NCBI RefSeq assembly: GCF_028649655.1 | Contig: NZ_JAQSLN010000001.1 | Coordinates: forward strand, 248,001-312,000 | Origin: Halobacteriovorax sp. GB3 | GTDB lineage: Bacteria > Bdellovibrionota > Bacteriovoracia > Bacteriovoracales > Bacteriovoracaceae | Length of the DNA stretch: 64,000 nucleotides | Reading direction: 5' to 3' | Part shown: positions 8,153 through 16,653 of the stretch, in pieces | How positions within the stretch are numbered: the stretch's first letter is position 1 | Layout of the letters: each line of letters begins with the position of its first letter | Made by a program: the position numbers and the translations under genes | Notes under the pieces: generated by a model | What the model was told of the DNA's origin: nothing | Databases searched by the model: none | Seen by the model: only the letters and a program-made list of their open reading frames with translations

Positions 8153-10675
8153 CTACTTTCTTTTAACTCTCAATGGTTCACTATTGATAGGATCTTCTGG
8201 CCAAAAGTGCTTCGGGTATCTCGCTTTAAGATCCTTTTTTACTTCTGGCCATGAACTCTTCCAAAACCCCATTAAATCTCCTATGACTTGCGCTACACGA
8301 TCGGCGGGGGAGAGTAGTTTCACTTTCAAGACGATCATTCCATCGCATATGACTGGATTTGATTTAATACCATAAAGATCTTGAATTCTTGCTCTGATAT
8401 AAGGAATTTCCTCATCGTAATGAACTTGGAAAGATTTGCTATTTTCCAATTTAATTAAATTTGGGGTTAATTCTTGAATCGTATAAAGATCTTGAGGCGA
8501 AAGCTGTTCTTCAATGAGGGTGCGGAGCTTTTTCTTTGCCAACTCTTCATAAGATAACTCTTCATCTATAATTGAATGAATGAAAAGCTCAAACATATCC
8601 CCTGTGAGTAGGGGGCACTGATGTGAGACTTCCAAATTATTTAATATCTCAACTTTTTGATTGTATAAATTGAGCTCATCTTCACTTTCAAAAGGCCATG
8701 GCCAGCTTTCGATAATAGCATAGATCAGATCTTGACCCTTTGCCACGACAGGGGGAAGCGCCTCCGATTTTATAACTAATCCTCCATATTTAGAGTTTTT
8801 TGTCAGGCTTAGGATTCCTTTTTTCGCATTCAAAACAGTTTCTCGCTCTTGCGAGAGAAGCGAGGATTTTTGATTTAAAAGATCATCGACTGAAATGCTA
8901 GAGGCAACATCTATTTTTGTTCCAATGGCGGCATTGGCCTTAGGATCTTCTGTTGCACTGAGAGCAATGACATAGTTGTGCTTAGAGTTTAATAGAGCAC
9001 TTCTTTTGGAGAGAACTCCTCCTCTTCCTAGACAGAGCTTATAGGTATCAAAACGAGCCTTTTTCGTTTTTGCCTCTCTTCGTTGTGCAACTCGATCACA
9101 AAAACCAGCGAGCAAGGCCTTTTTGAATTGTTGATGATGACAACTCTTCTTTTCTAAGTTCTTATCGATTGAAAGGCTATGTTTGAGACTTTCGTATAAA
9201 TCGAGGGCCCTTTTTGCTTTTTTAGTATCTAAATAAGAAAGAGGATAGTCGCTTAATTTCTTGTCATTAAAATGATAACTTTTTAAAAGATTGCACTGAA
9301 TTGTAAGGTCACAAGGTTCGTGATCATCGTCATGAAATTCACTCGTTCTCTTAAGAATAAAGTCTTCACTTATAATACAAATAGAAAGAAGAATATCATT
9401 GATATTGTCATCGTCTTTAGCCTCATAAAGCATAGAAGATAGTCGTGGATGAAGAGGAAGCTTTGCTAAAAAACGGCCCTTTTGTGTTATTTTTCCATTC
9501 TCTGTGGCATCTAAGAGATCTAATAGATCTAGAGCACGTTTTAGATTCCTCTCCTCTGGTTGTTCAAACCAGTTGAACTCAACGGGATCTATTCCAAAGT
9601 TCAAAAGATTCAATATATGATTTGATAAATCAACTCTCTTAATCTCTGGAGGTGTGAAATTCTCTCTTCTTGCATAGTCTGCTTGATCATACAGTCTGTA
9701 AGTCAGTCCACTTTCAATTCTTCCTGCTCGACCTGAGCGTTGAATCGCACTGGCCTTTGATATTTTACTTAATAAAAGTAGTGGCATTCCACTCCAAGGA
9801 GCAAAGCTTGCTCTTCTTTCTAATCCAATATCAATAACACCTGTTATGTTAGGAATAGTGAGTGATGTTTCAGCTATATTTGTTGAAAGAATGATCTTTC
9901 TATTGCTTCCTTTGAAGGCCCGATCTTGATCTTTTTTTGAAAGAGAGGAGTGAAGAGGAAGAATTTCAATATTTGGTGAAATATTATCTTTAAGCTCTCT
10001 TTCAATTTTTTTGATTTCTTTCATACCAGGAAGAAAAACGAGAATATTTTTTGAACAACGATGGTCTTCTAGCATTTGAACGATGGCCTCATTTGGCGAA
10101 ATCGTCATGTATTCAATATCTATTGGAAATGTTCTTCCCTTAATGTGAAAGACTTTGGGTCGACTGATAAATCTTTCTAAATTATCGGTCTCTAGAGTCG
10201 CTGACATGACGATTAGCTTGAGATCGGGTCTCGATGTTTTTTGTAAGTGAATTATTAAACTAAGTGCTAGGTCGGTGTGAATACTTCTTTCATGGAACTC
10301 ATCTAAGATGATTGTTCCATAATCTTTTAAACTTGGATCATTTCTTAGATAGGAAAGGAACAGTCCTTCTGTAATAAAGAGCAGTTCAGTGTTTTTATTG
10401 GTCTTTTTATCAAAGCGAATATGATGACCAACACGATCTCCAATCTTAGATTCGAGTATTTGAGCGCATCGACTAGCAGATAATTTTGCTGCCAACCTTC
10501 TCGGTTCAAGAACGAGCACCTTTTTATCTGTGTGTTCACAAATATAGGGAGGAAGACGTGTTGTCTTTCCAGCACCGGTTTCAGCCTTCACTAATAAGCA
10601 CTGATTCTTGTTCAATTCTTCGAGAATTTCAGCAAGAGAATCATCAATGGGAAATCTATCTGGTAAGAGTTTCAC
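8153..10675 (-). CDS. hrpB: ATP-dependent RNA helicase HrpB
   Basis: This 840-residue DEAH/RHA-type helicase has Walker A GAGKTT (about 34-39), the HrpB-typical motif II DEFH (about 125-128), motif III MSATLE, motif V STNIAETSLTI and motif VI QRSGRAGR, followed by HA2/OB-like and the HrpB C-terminal domain with the end signature FWKSSWPEVKKDLKARYPKH. Length matches the family (~820). HrpB proteins are widespread; in some bacteria they act in mRNA turnover, but the biological role is mostly unresolved. No obvious partner genes. Confidence 0.95.
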   Translation of the reverse strand: MKLLPDRFPIDDSLAEILEELNKNQCLLVKAETGAGKTTRLPPYICEHTDKKVLVLEPRRLAAKLSASRCAQILESKIGDRVGHHIRFDKKTNKNTELLFITEGLFLSYLRNDPSLKDYGTIILDEFHERSIHTDLALSLIIHLQKTSRPDLKLIVMSATLETDNLERFISRPKVFHIKGRTFPIDIEYMTISPNEAIVQMLEDHRCSKNILVFLPGMKEIKKIERELKDNISPNIEILPLHSSLSKKDQDRAFKGSNRKIILSTNIAETSLTIPNITGVIDIGLERRASFAPWSGMPLLLLSKISKASAIQRSGRAGRIESGLTYRLYDQADYARRENFTPPEIKRVDLSNHILNLLNFGIDPVEFNWFEQPEERNLKRALDLLDLLDATENGKITQKGRFLAKLPLHPRLSSMLYEAKDDDNINDILLSICIISEDFILKRTSEFHDDDHEPCDLTIQCNLLKSYHFNDKKLSDYPLSYLDTKKAKRALDLYESLKHSLSIDKNLEKKSCHHQQFKKALLAGFCDRVAQRREAKTKKARFDTYKLCLGRGGVLSKRSALLNSKHNYVIALSATEDPKANAAIGTKIDVASSISVDDLLNQKSSLLSQERETVLNAKKGILSLTKNSKYGGLVIKSEALPPVVAKGQDLIYAIIESWPWPFESEDELNLYNQKVEILNNLEVSHQCPLLTGDMFELFIHSIIDEELSYEELAKKKLRTLIEEQLSPQDLYTIQELTPNLIKLENSKSFQVHYDEEIPYIRARIQDLYGIKSNPVICDGMIVLKVKLLSPADRVAQVIGDLMGFWKSSWPEVKKDLKARYPKHFWPEDPINSEPLRVKRK

Positions 10676-10869
10676 AGGCCTATTATAGCGCGTTGTTGGC
10701 TAAATAATCTAGGGTAGCCTTTAAATTACAGTTGCTTTACGTGGTCTCTATCATGTTTTTCTTTGTAATAGTTTTTATCTATGGTGGTATCAATATTGGT
10801 GAATTCTATTTTTCAGTTCTCTCTATCAAAATGGCTAAACAGATAAGGCCTTTCTATAGGAGGAAAGAT

Positions 10870-12441
10870 ATGAAGGTTAAAAATATAGCTGCTTTGGCTT
10901 TGTCGGGATTATTAATCTCAACAGTAAATGCAAAAACGTTAACAAGAGAGACAGGGGCTCCGGTAGGTGATAACCAAAACTCAAAAACAGCAGGCGAGCA
11001 TGGTGGAGTTTTACTAGAAGATGCTCATTTAATTGAAAAACTAGCACGCTTCGACAGAATGCGAATTCCTGAAAGGGTTGTGCACCCAAGAGGTGTTGGA
11101 GCTCATGGTGTCTTTAGATCTTATGGGAATTTTGAAGATCTAACTAAGGCCTCACTCTTTAGTAGGAAAAATAAAAAAACAGACGTATTTGTACGATTTT
11201 CTTCTGTTATTCATTCAAAGGGCTCTCCTGAGACATTGCGTGACCCAAGAGGGTTTGCAACGAAGTTTTATACAGATGAAGGAAATTGGGACCTCGTAGG
11301 AAATAACTTACCAGTATTCTTTATTCGTGATGCTATGAAGTTTCCAGATATGGTTAATTCACTAAAGCCAGATCCTGTGACAAATAGACAAGATGCAAAT
11401 CGAATTTTTGATTTCATGGCCCACCATCCTGAAAGTATCCATATGTGGACACATTTATTTTCAAACAAAGGTACTCCTAGAACATTGAGGGGAATGGATG
11501 GAAATGGTGTCCATGCTTATAAATTTGTTAATGACAAAGGCGTTGTGAAGTATGTGAAGTTTAGATGGAAGTCAAAACAAGCTGACAAAGGTTATACTGC
11601 TAAAGAAGCAAGTGAAATGCAGGGAAAAGACTTTTCACATCTTACAAATGATCTTTATAGTTCAATTAAAAAAGGACAATTTCCATCTTGGGAGTTGGTA
11701 GGACTTGTTTTTGATCAAAAAGATTTTAGTAAGGTTGACTTCAATCCACTTGATGCAACAAAAGATTGGAAATGTGAAATGGCGGTAATCAAGTGTACGA
11801 ATCTTGGTATTATGACATTGAATAGAGTTCCAAAGAACTTTTTTCAATACTCTGAACAAGCGGCATTTTCTCCAGCAGTCTTTGTTCCTGGAATAGAACC
11901 TTCTGAAGATAGACTTTTACAGGGACGACTATTTTCTTACTCAGATACACAAAGATATCGCTTAGGAGTGAATTATCAGTACCTACCAGTAAACCGTGCA
12001 AAAGTTGAAATTAACACATTCGCTCAAGATGGGTCTTTAGCAACTTATGAAGCTGATAAAGAGCACATTAACTATCAGCCAAATAGTTTTGATGGAAGCT
12101 TGAATCGTGATAGAGGCTCAATGCATGAAGATACTCGTCAGAGATACAGTAATCATAAGCTCTCTGGAGAGACTCAGCAGAAGATGATTTCTAAAACATT
12201 GAACTTCAGACAAGCTGGTGAAACTTACCGCGCTTATAGTGACTTTGATAAAGAGCATCTAGTTAAAAACTTTTCTGGAAATCTAAATCAAGTAAAGAAT
12301 AAAAAGGTTGTTCAGCAAATGGTTGCTTATGCCTATGCTGCAGACGTTGACTATGGAACGCGATTAGCGAAAGCAACAAATACAGAGTTAAGTGTTGTTA
12401 AGAAAATTGCAAAGAAAGTAAATGACGATCCAAAAAAATAA
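10870..12441 (+). CDS. katB: periplasmic monofunctional haem catalase (KatB-like)
   Basis: This 523-residue protein starts with a Sec signal peptide ending STVNA, so it acts in the periplasm and breaks down hydrogen peroxide from outside. Catalase hallmarks: VVHPRGVGAHG (distal His about 72), the Asn region GNNLPVFFIRD, FMAHHPES, and the proximal haem Tyr in RLFSYSDTQRYRLG. The start at 10870 is fixed by AGGAGG at 10858-10863; the open frame back to 10732 lacks such a site and would bury the signal peptide. An ankyrin gene follows, as in the Pseudomonas katB-ankB operon. Confidence 0.95.
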   Translation: MKVKNIAALALSGLLISTVNAKTLTRETGAPVGDNQNSKTAGEHGGVLLEDAHLIEKLARFDRMRIPERVVHPRGVGAHGVFRSYGNFEDLTKASLFSRKNKKTDVFVRFSSVIHSKGSPETLRDPRGFATKFYTDEGNWDLVGNNLPVFFIRDAMKFPDMVNSLKPDPVTNRQDANRIFDFMAHHPESIHMWTHLFSNKGTPRTLRGMDGNGVHAYKFVNDKGVVKYVKFRWKSKQADKGYTAKEASEMQGKDFSHLTNDLYSSIKKGQFPSWELVGLVFDQKDFSKVDFNPLDATKDWKCEMAVIKCTNLGIMTLNRVPKNFFQYSEQAAFSPAVFVPGIEPSEDRLLQGRLFSYSDTQRYRLGVNYQYLPVNRAKVEINTFAQDGSLATYEADKEHINYQPNSFDGSLNRDRGSMHEDTRQRYSNHKLSGETQQKMISKTLNFRQAGETYRAYSDFDKEHLVKNFSGNLNQVKNKKVVQQMVAYAYAADVDYGTRLAKATNTELSVVKKIAKKVNDDPKK

Positions 12442-12446
12442 AGAGG

Positions 12447-12473
12447 AGGGGAGTTTCTCTCCCCTTTCTTTTT
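12447..12473 (+). terminator. intrinsic terminator or attenuator between catalase and ankyrin genes
   Basis: Stem AGGGGAG (12447-12453) and CTCCCCT (12459-12465) with loop TTTCT, followed by a T-rich run to 12473. It begins six bases after the catalase stop and ends 21 bases before the next start codon. This probably lets only part of the transcripts continue, giving much catalase and little ankyrin protein. Confidence 0.8.
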
Positions 12474-12494
12474 AAAGACAAAAGGAGAAATAAA

Positions 12495-13031
12495 GTGAAA
12501 AAAATAGTAATGGTCACGACACTTTTTATATCGCTTATTTCTATAACAAATGCCAATGAGACACTTGCAGAAAAAGTGAATCGAGCAGCTAAAGAGAATA
12601 ATGTTGCCTTAATGAAAGAGTATATTCGTTTAGGTGGAAATTTAGATATTCAAGATAAGAAGGGTTACACACCTTTAATTTTTGCATCCTATTATGGGCA
12701 TGAAGAATTAGTTTCTTTACTTTTAAAAAATAATGCAAATCCATGCAAGAAAGATAGTCGCGGAAATACGGCACTTATGGGAGCAATCTTTAAGGGCAAT
12801 GTTAAAGTTGCCTATAAATTAATGAAATCATCTTGCACAATTTCACAAAAAAATAATGCTAAACAAACCGCCCTCATGTATGCCTCGCTCTTTGGGAGAA
12901 AAGAAATAGCTAAAGAGCTCATGGCAAAGGGCTCGTCGGCCAATGAAATAGATGCAAACGGAGATTCGGCCATTAGCGTTGCAAAAAAACAAATGAATGG
13001 TGAAATGGTTCAAGTTTTAGAAAGTAAATAG
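12495..13031 (+). CDS. exported ankyrin-repeat protein (AnkB-like catalase partner)
   Basis: This 178-residue protein has a signal peptide (MKKIVMVTTLFISLISITNA) and about four ankyrin repeats from residue 25 to the end (GYTPLIFASYYGHEELVSLL; GNTALMGAIFKGNVKVAYKL; QTALMYASLFGRKEIAKEL). Single Cys residues at 84 and 114. In Pseudomonas aeruginosa the ankyrin protein AnkB is encoded beside katB and supports full KatB activity; the same order and periplasmic signals here suggest the same job. GGAG at 12483-12486 supports the start. Confidence 0.85.
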   Translation: MKKIVMVTTLFISLISITNANETLAEKVNRAAKENNVALMKEYIRLGGNLDIQDKKGYTPLIFASYYGHEELVSLLLKNNANPCKKDSRGNTALMGAIFKGNVKVAYKLMKSSCTISQKNNAKQTALMYASLFGRKEIAKELMAKGSSANEIDANGDSAISVAKKQMNGEMVQVLESK

Positions 13032-13032
13032 A

Positions 13033-13052
13033 AGAGAGATAATGATCTCTCT
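13033..13052 (+). other. intra-operon hairpin between the two ankyrin-type genes
   Basis: AGAGAGAT (13033-13040) and ATCTCTCT (13045-13052) form a perfect 8-bp stem with loop AATG directly after the first ankyrin gene's stop. No T-run follows, and AAGGAG for the next gene begins at about 13059. It may be an mRNA-processing or stability element rather than a terminator. Confidence 0.4.
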
Positions 13053-13070
13053 CTTAGTAAGGAGAACAAA

Positions 13071-13340
13071 ATGAAGAGTGTCATTGTTTTAACATTTTTA
13101 GCGCTTAGTTTTTCTTCAACTGCCCTAGCTGAAGGAATTAGAAAGTCTGAAAGAGATATTTTAACTGAAGAAATAAGTCGTGCGATCCAAGGGAATAATT
13201 TCGACTTTATTCGTAATCAAGTCCAAAGTGGAAGTGATTTAAGCCTCAAGGTGATTTTCCAACTCATGAGATCTAGTTGTAATCTACCTGGAGATAAAGA
13301 TGACTCACAAAGTGAAGACCCTGGATTTGGTAATAGATAA
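13071..13340 (+). CDS. small exported protein, shortened paralog of the ankyrin partner
   Basis: This 89-residue protein has a signal peptide ending STALA. Residues 33-59 (EEISRAIQGNNFDFIRNQVQ...) align with residues 26-52 of the preceding ankyrin protein, and residues 60-70 (KVIFQLMRSSC) with its residues 104-114 (KVAYKLMKSSC). About 51 residues are missing between these blocks, and the tail after the Cys is unrelated and acidic. It looks like a tandem duplicate that lost 1.5 repeats. A good AAGGAG ribosome binding site and intact frame suggest it is still expressed. Confidence 0.65.
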   Translation: MKSVIVLTFLALSFSSTALAEGIRKSERDILTEEISRAIQGNNFDFIRNQVQSGSDLSLKVIFQLMRSSCNLPGDKDDSQSEDPGFGNR

Positions 13341-13379
13341 GTTTGCTGATATCATAATCTTAGACTTAAGGAGTGACTC

Positions 13380-14147
13380 ATGACATCGGCATCGATTACT
13401 ATCTTTGGAATTCTTTTTGCGGGGATTGCAACAGGGCTTGGAGCTTTACCTCTCTACTTTAAAAAAGAATTTTCAAAGAAAACACTCGATGTTGGTCTCG
13501 GCTTTAGTGCTGGTGTCATGCTCGTCGCTTCTTTTATTTCTTTGATCATCCCTGGTATTGAGAACGCTCGTTCTCTCTATCAGTCCCAGCATGCTCCTTT
13601 ATTTGTTTTGGTTGGAATTATTCTTGGTTATCTCATGATTATTATGATTCATGAGTTTCTACCTCATGAACATCTTTTCAAAAAAACAGATATGAAGCAC
13701 GATCGAAAAATAAGTCGTGTTACTTTAATCGTCCTCGCCATCTCTCTTCATAATTTTCCAGAGGGGCTTGCCGTTGGAGTGGGCTTTGGTAGTGGCGATG
13801 TTTCTCAGGGATTAGGTTTAGCACTTGCGATTGCCCTTCAAAATATGCCAGAAGGACTTGTTGTCGGTATAGGCTTATTAAGTGAGGGATCCACTAAGAA
13901 CAGGGCCTTTATGATGGCCTTGTTATCAGGTCTTGTCGAACCTATTGCTGCGGCCATTGGCTACAGTGCAACTTACTTTTCGCAAATGGCGCTTCCTTTC
14001 ACTCTTGGTTTTGCAGGTGGAACAATGCTCTTTGTAATATGCCAAGAAATGCTTCCAGAAATTTTCAGACAAGGACATGAAAGAGACGCTACTTTTGGTG
14101 TAATCTTGGGTGTTGTTACAATGTTTATTATTGATTTTTATCTATAG
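13380..14147 (+). CDS. ZIP-family divalent metal transporter
   Basis: This 255-residue inner-membrane protein has about eight helices and the two ZIP metal-site signatures in helices 4 and 5: HNFPEGLAVGVGFG and ALQNMPEGLVVGIG. A loop with HEFLPHEHLF and MKHDRK could bind metal. Probable uptake of Zn2+, Mn2+ or Fe2+; specificity cannot be read. The start at 13380 has GGAG upstream. Next to an MntP-type exporter gene, so the two may adjust metal supply together. Confidence 0.88.
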   Translation: MTSASITIFGILFAGIATGLGALPLYFKKEFSKKTLDVGLGFSAGVMLVASFISLIIPGIENARSLYQSQHAPLFVLVGIILGYLMIIMIHEFLPHEHLFKKTDMKHDRKISRVTLIVLAISLHNFPEGLAVGVGFGSGDVSQGLGLALAIALQNMPEGLVVGIGLLSEGSTKNRAFMMALLSGLVEPIAAAIGYSATYFSQMALPFTLGFAGGTMLFVICQEMLPEIFRQGHERDATFGVILGVVTMFIIDFYL

Positions 14148-14179
14148 TATTTCTTACTGCCTTTTTGCTTCTTGACTGC

Positions 14180-14200
14180 ACTTACAAAGCTTATGTAAGT
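14180..14200 (+). promoter_or_regulatory. inverted repeat overlapping a candidate mntP promoter
   Basis: ACTTAC (14180-14185) and GTAAGT (14195-14200) are inverted around nine bases. A good -35 TTGACT lies at 14172-14177, with TAAGTT at 14196-14201 as a weak -10 after an 18-bp spacer. The repeat therefore overlaps the promoter, as expected for a metal-responsive repressor site, but the arms are short and no regulator is nearby. Confidence 0.3.
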
Positions 14201-14207
14201 TAACTCT

Positions 14208-14783
14208 ATGCTAGATTATTCACTACTATTAGAAGTCATTCTTGTTGGACTTGTTTTAAGTGCCGATTCTTTTTCTGCAGCTCTTGCAATGGGCCTTAGA
14301 AAGCATGATAAACAAGACGTTTTAAAATTTTCTTTTACCTCCGGATTTGCTGAGGGCCTTGTCGCCTTTGTTGGTGCAATTTCTGGAGTAACAATTGTTT
14401 CAAAATTCGATTTCATCGATCATTGGATTTCTTTTGTCCTCTTAGGTGCAGTTGCCCTTCACATGTTCTATGAAGGATACGAAGGATTAAAAGCTCATGA
14501 GGAACAGAAAGGGGATAGTAAACAATTTCATGGAATGATTAAAATTCTTTTGGTTTCCTTTGCTACGAGTTTAGATGCATTTGCTGTTGGTGTAGGACTT
14601 GGAACGACGGGGAAGCCTTTAGCTCCCTTTGTTCTTTCAATTTCTTTTTGGGCCTTTTTCTCAACAATTGCTGGAATGAGCCTTGCTCGTAAGGCCTCTG
14701 ATAAATTAGGCTCCATTTTTAATTTTCTCAGTGGTTTCATTTTATTAGGTCTTGCAATCAAATTCCTTTACGAAGGACTCTAG
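14208..14783 (+). CDS. mntP: MntP-family manganese efflux pump
   Basis: This 191-residue inner-membrane protein has six helices in two repeats, each with the MntP core acidic motif: VLSADSFSAALAMG near the N-terminus and ATSLDAFAVGVGLG in the middle. Length equals E. coli MntP (188). It exports Mn2+. In many bacteria mntP has a yybP-ykoY riboswitch, but only 60 bases separate it from the ZIP gene and no such motif is visible. Confidence 0.88.
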   Translation: MLDYSLLLEVILVGLVLSADSFSAALAMGLRKHDKQDVLKFSFTSGFAEGLVAFVGAISGVTIVSKFDFIDHWISFVLLGAVALHMFYEGYEGLKAHEEQKGDSKQFHGMIKILLVSFATSLDAFAVGVGLGTTGKPLAPFVLSISFWAFFSTIAGMSLARKASDKLGSIFNFLSGFILLGLAIKFLYEGL

Positions 14784-14863
14784 TCTGATTGTGATTTTTG
14801 ATAGTTAGACCAGTATTTTCGAGTATTCATTGACGATACGATTTGGCCTGTTACAATTAATAT

Positions 14864-15856
14864 ATGAAAAAGACGCTGGCCTTGATTCTTACATTTCTTT
14901 GTTTCACCATTCAAGCTTCGAATACGAAAAGTGAGGCGAGAGAATTTGAGCAGTGGAAGAAGTCCTATGCAAAATGGGCCGCTAAACATGGTATTCCAAC
15001 ATCTTTTTCTTTGAAAATCCTAAAAAACGTTACGATTGATCCCGAAGTCATAAAAAGAGATCGTAATCAAATAACTTCAAGTTCTAAAGTTGATTATCAC
15101 TCATTCATCGAAAGATGGTTAAGAGAAGATAATAAGAGAATCGTCGAAGGTAAGAAGTTATTAAAAGAAAACCTCGCGCTCTTAAAAAAAATAGAAAAAG
15201 ACTATGGCGTTGATAAGGAGGCCATTATCTCTCTTTGGGGCGTTGAGAGTTTTTATGGGAAAATTGTTGGTGATTACAATGTCGTAAGATCACTTTCTAC
15301 ACTTGCCTTTGAAGGAAGAAGAAGACGCTTCTACCAAATCCAATTAAATGCGGCCATGAGACTACTTCGTAAAGGACATGTGACTTTTGATGATTTCAAA
15401 GGGAGCTGGGCCGGAGCAACTGGACAGTGTCAGTTTATGCCTTCAAATATTCCTGTCTTTGGGCAGGATTATAATAAGGATGGAAAAATTGATCTTTGGC
15501 ACAGTAAGGAAGATATTTTTGCTTCTATTGCCTTTCTCTTGAAAAAGGCTGGATGGCAAAAAGGAAAGAGCATTGGCTCACTTGCAATAAAAACGAAGGA
15601 TGTCACTTTCAAACTTGATCGTTACCGCACTAAGAGCGAATATAATCAATTGGGTCTAAGAACTTTAGATAAGAAGAAACTTTATAATGAATCATGGTCA
15701 AAACGTAGGGCCGCAAGTATATCATTGCAAAATGCTCCTGTCGTTTTAAGAGGATCGAATTATGAACCTCTTTTAAAATGGAATAATTCAAGTTTATTCG
15801 CGGCCTTCAATATTCTAATTATGGATTCATTGAAAAAAGAAACTCTCTCAAAGTAG
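14864..15856 (+). CDS. MltB-type lytic murein transglycosylase
   Basis: This 330-residue protein has a signal peptide (MKKTLALILTFLCFTIQAS) and the SLT_2 domain. The catalytic Glu is E128 in LWGVESFYGKIVGDYNV, followed by AGATGQCQFMPSN and a DYNKDGKIDLWHSKEDI region typical of MltB. It cleaves peptidoglycan glycan strands to 1,6-anhydro products. There is no lipobox, so it should be soluble in the periplasm. In a predatory bacterium such an enzyme could also act on prey wall, but nothing here shows that. Confidence 0.92.
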   Translation: MKKTLALILTFLCFTIQASNTKSEAREFEQWKKSYAKWAAKHGIPTSFSLKILKNVTIDPEVIKRDRNQITSSSKVDYHSFIERWLREDNKRIVEGKKLLKENLALLKKIEKDYGVDKEAIISLWGVESFYGKIVGDYNVVRSLSTLAFEGRRRRFYQIQLNAAMRLLRKGHVTFDDFKGSWAGATGQCQFMPSNIPVFGQDYNKDGKIDLWHSKEDIFASIAFLLKKAGWQKGKSIGSLAIKTKDVTFKLDRYRTKSEYNQLGLRTLDKKKLYNESWSKRRAASISLQNAPVVLRGSNYEPLLKWNNSSLFAAFNILIMDSLKKETLSK

Positions 15857-15862
15857 AGAGAG
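15832..15862 (-). terminator. intrinsic terminator for the exported protein gene at 15880
   Basis: CTCTCTC (15843-15849) and GAGAGAG (15856-15862) pair around six bases. Read on the minus strand, the stem is followed by a T-rich tail (complement of 15832-15842). It overlaps the end of the convergent transglycosylase gene, including its stop codon. Confidence 0.65.
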
Positions 15863-15879
15863 CTTCATTGTATTTGGAA

Positions 15880-16506
15880 TTACTTGAGTGAAACTTTAAG
15901 GTTTTCTTTCTCTGATTCGATTTTTAGATGGACACGAAATTTACCAAGATTAGAGTAATCTGCTTGATCATTTCTTGTGATCTCTTTTCGAATGAACATA
16001 TCAATGGATGCATCAACAGTTTTTCCTTCTGATAGTTCTGTATCTGCTTGGTCAGAAATTAGTTTTTCAAGTGGGATTGATAGCTGAGCAACTTGATAGG
16101 CCTTATCAATTAAGGCAAGGTCATTGATAACTTCGTATTTACCGTCAACATAAGTTTTAAGTTTTGCTTGAAGTGTTTCAATTGTTAGGTCTTTTCCTGC
16201 TGGATCACCGATGAATACTTTTGTATTCACTGTTTTAAGAGGAGAGTAAGGAATAACCTTTGCTTGTTCATCTACCATTTCACATCTTTTGAAGAGTAGG
16301 GCAACACTCAATCTAACGACATTGTCTTTTGTCATCGAAACATGGACTGCCTTGGCACTGTACATTCCATTTCTATTGGCCATTGAAACTGTATCGTAAA
16401 ACTTTGAACAAGATGCAGTTGTCCCGTCACTAACTTTAACTGTTTTAAGGTCAGCAAAGGCTGAAATACTTGTTACAAGAATTAATGGAAAAATTAGCTT
16501 TTTCAT
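15880..16506 (-). CDS. exported protein of unknown function
   Basis: This 208-residue protein has a clear signal peptide (MKKLIFPLILVTSISAFA). The mature domain is beta-rich with two Cys (ASCSKF, KRCEMV). The frame extends upstream to 16554, but the start at 16506 is preferred because it begins at the signal peptide with AGAAGG just upstream. It has its own terminator, so it is a single-gene unit. No family recognised. Confidence 0.6.
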   Translation of the reverse strand: MKKLIFPLILVTSISAFADLKTVKVSDGTTASCSKFYDTVSMANRNGMYSAKAVHVSMTKDNVVRLSVALLFKRCEMVDEQAKVIPYSPLKTVNTKVFIGDPAGKDLTIETLQAKLKTYVDGKYEVINDLALIDKAYQVAQLSIPLEKLISDQADTELSEGKTVDASIDMFIRKEITRNDQADYSNLGKFRVHLKIESEKENLKVSLK

Positions 16507-16653
16507 AAATACCTTCTTCTTTATAGATTCTAAGAATTTACTCATACTATACATAAATTATTTGGTGCAAGGCTCTTGGCCATTATTACAGAGTAAAAAT
16601 AACCATATTTGTCGCTTTCAGCTCAAGTTAAGTGGTACAATACTGCTCAAGCT

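Noticed and set aside
10732-10869. N-terminal extension of the catalase frame by 46 codons
   Set aside because: A perfect AGGAGG and a clean signal peptide start at 10870; the extension would place a second hydrophobic stretch ahead of it and has no ribosome binding site.
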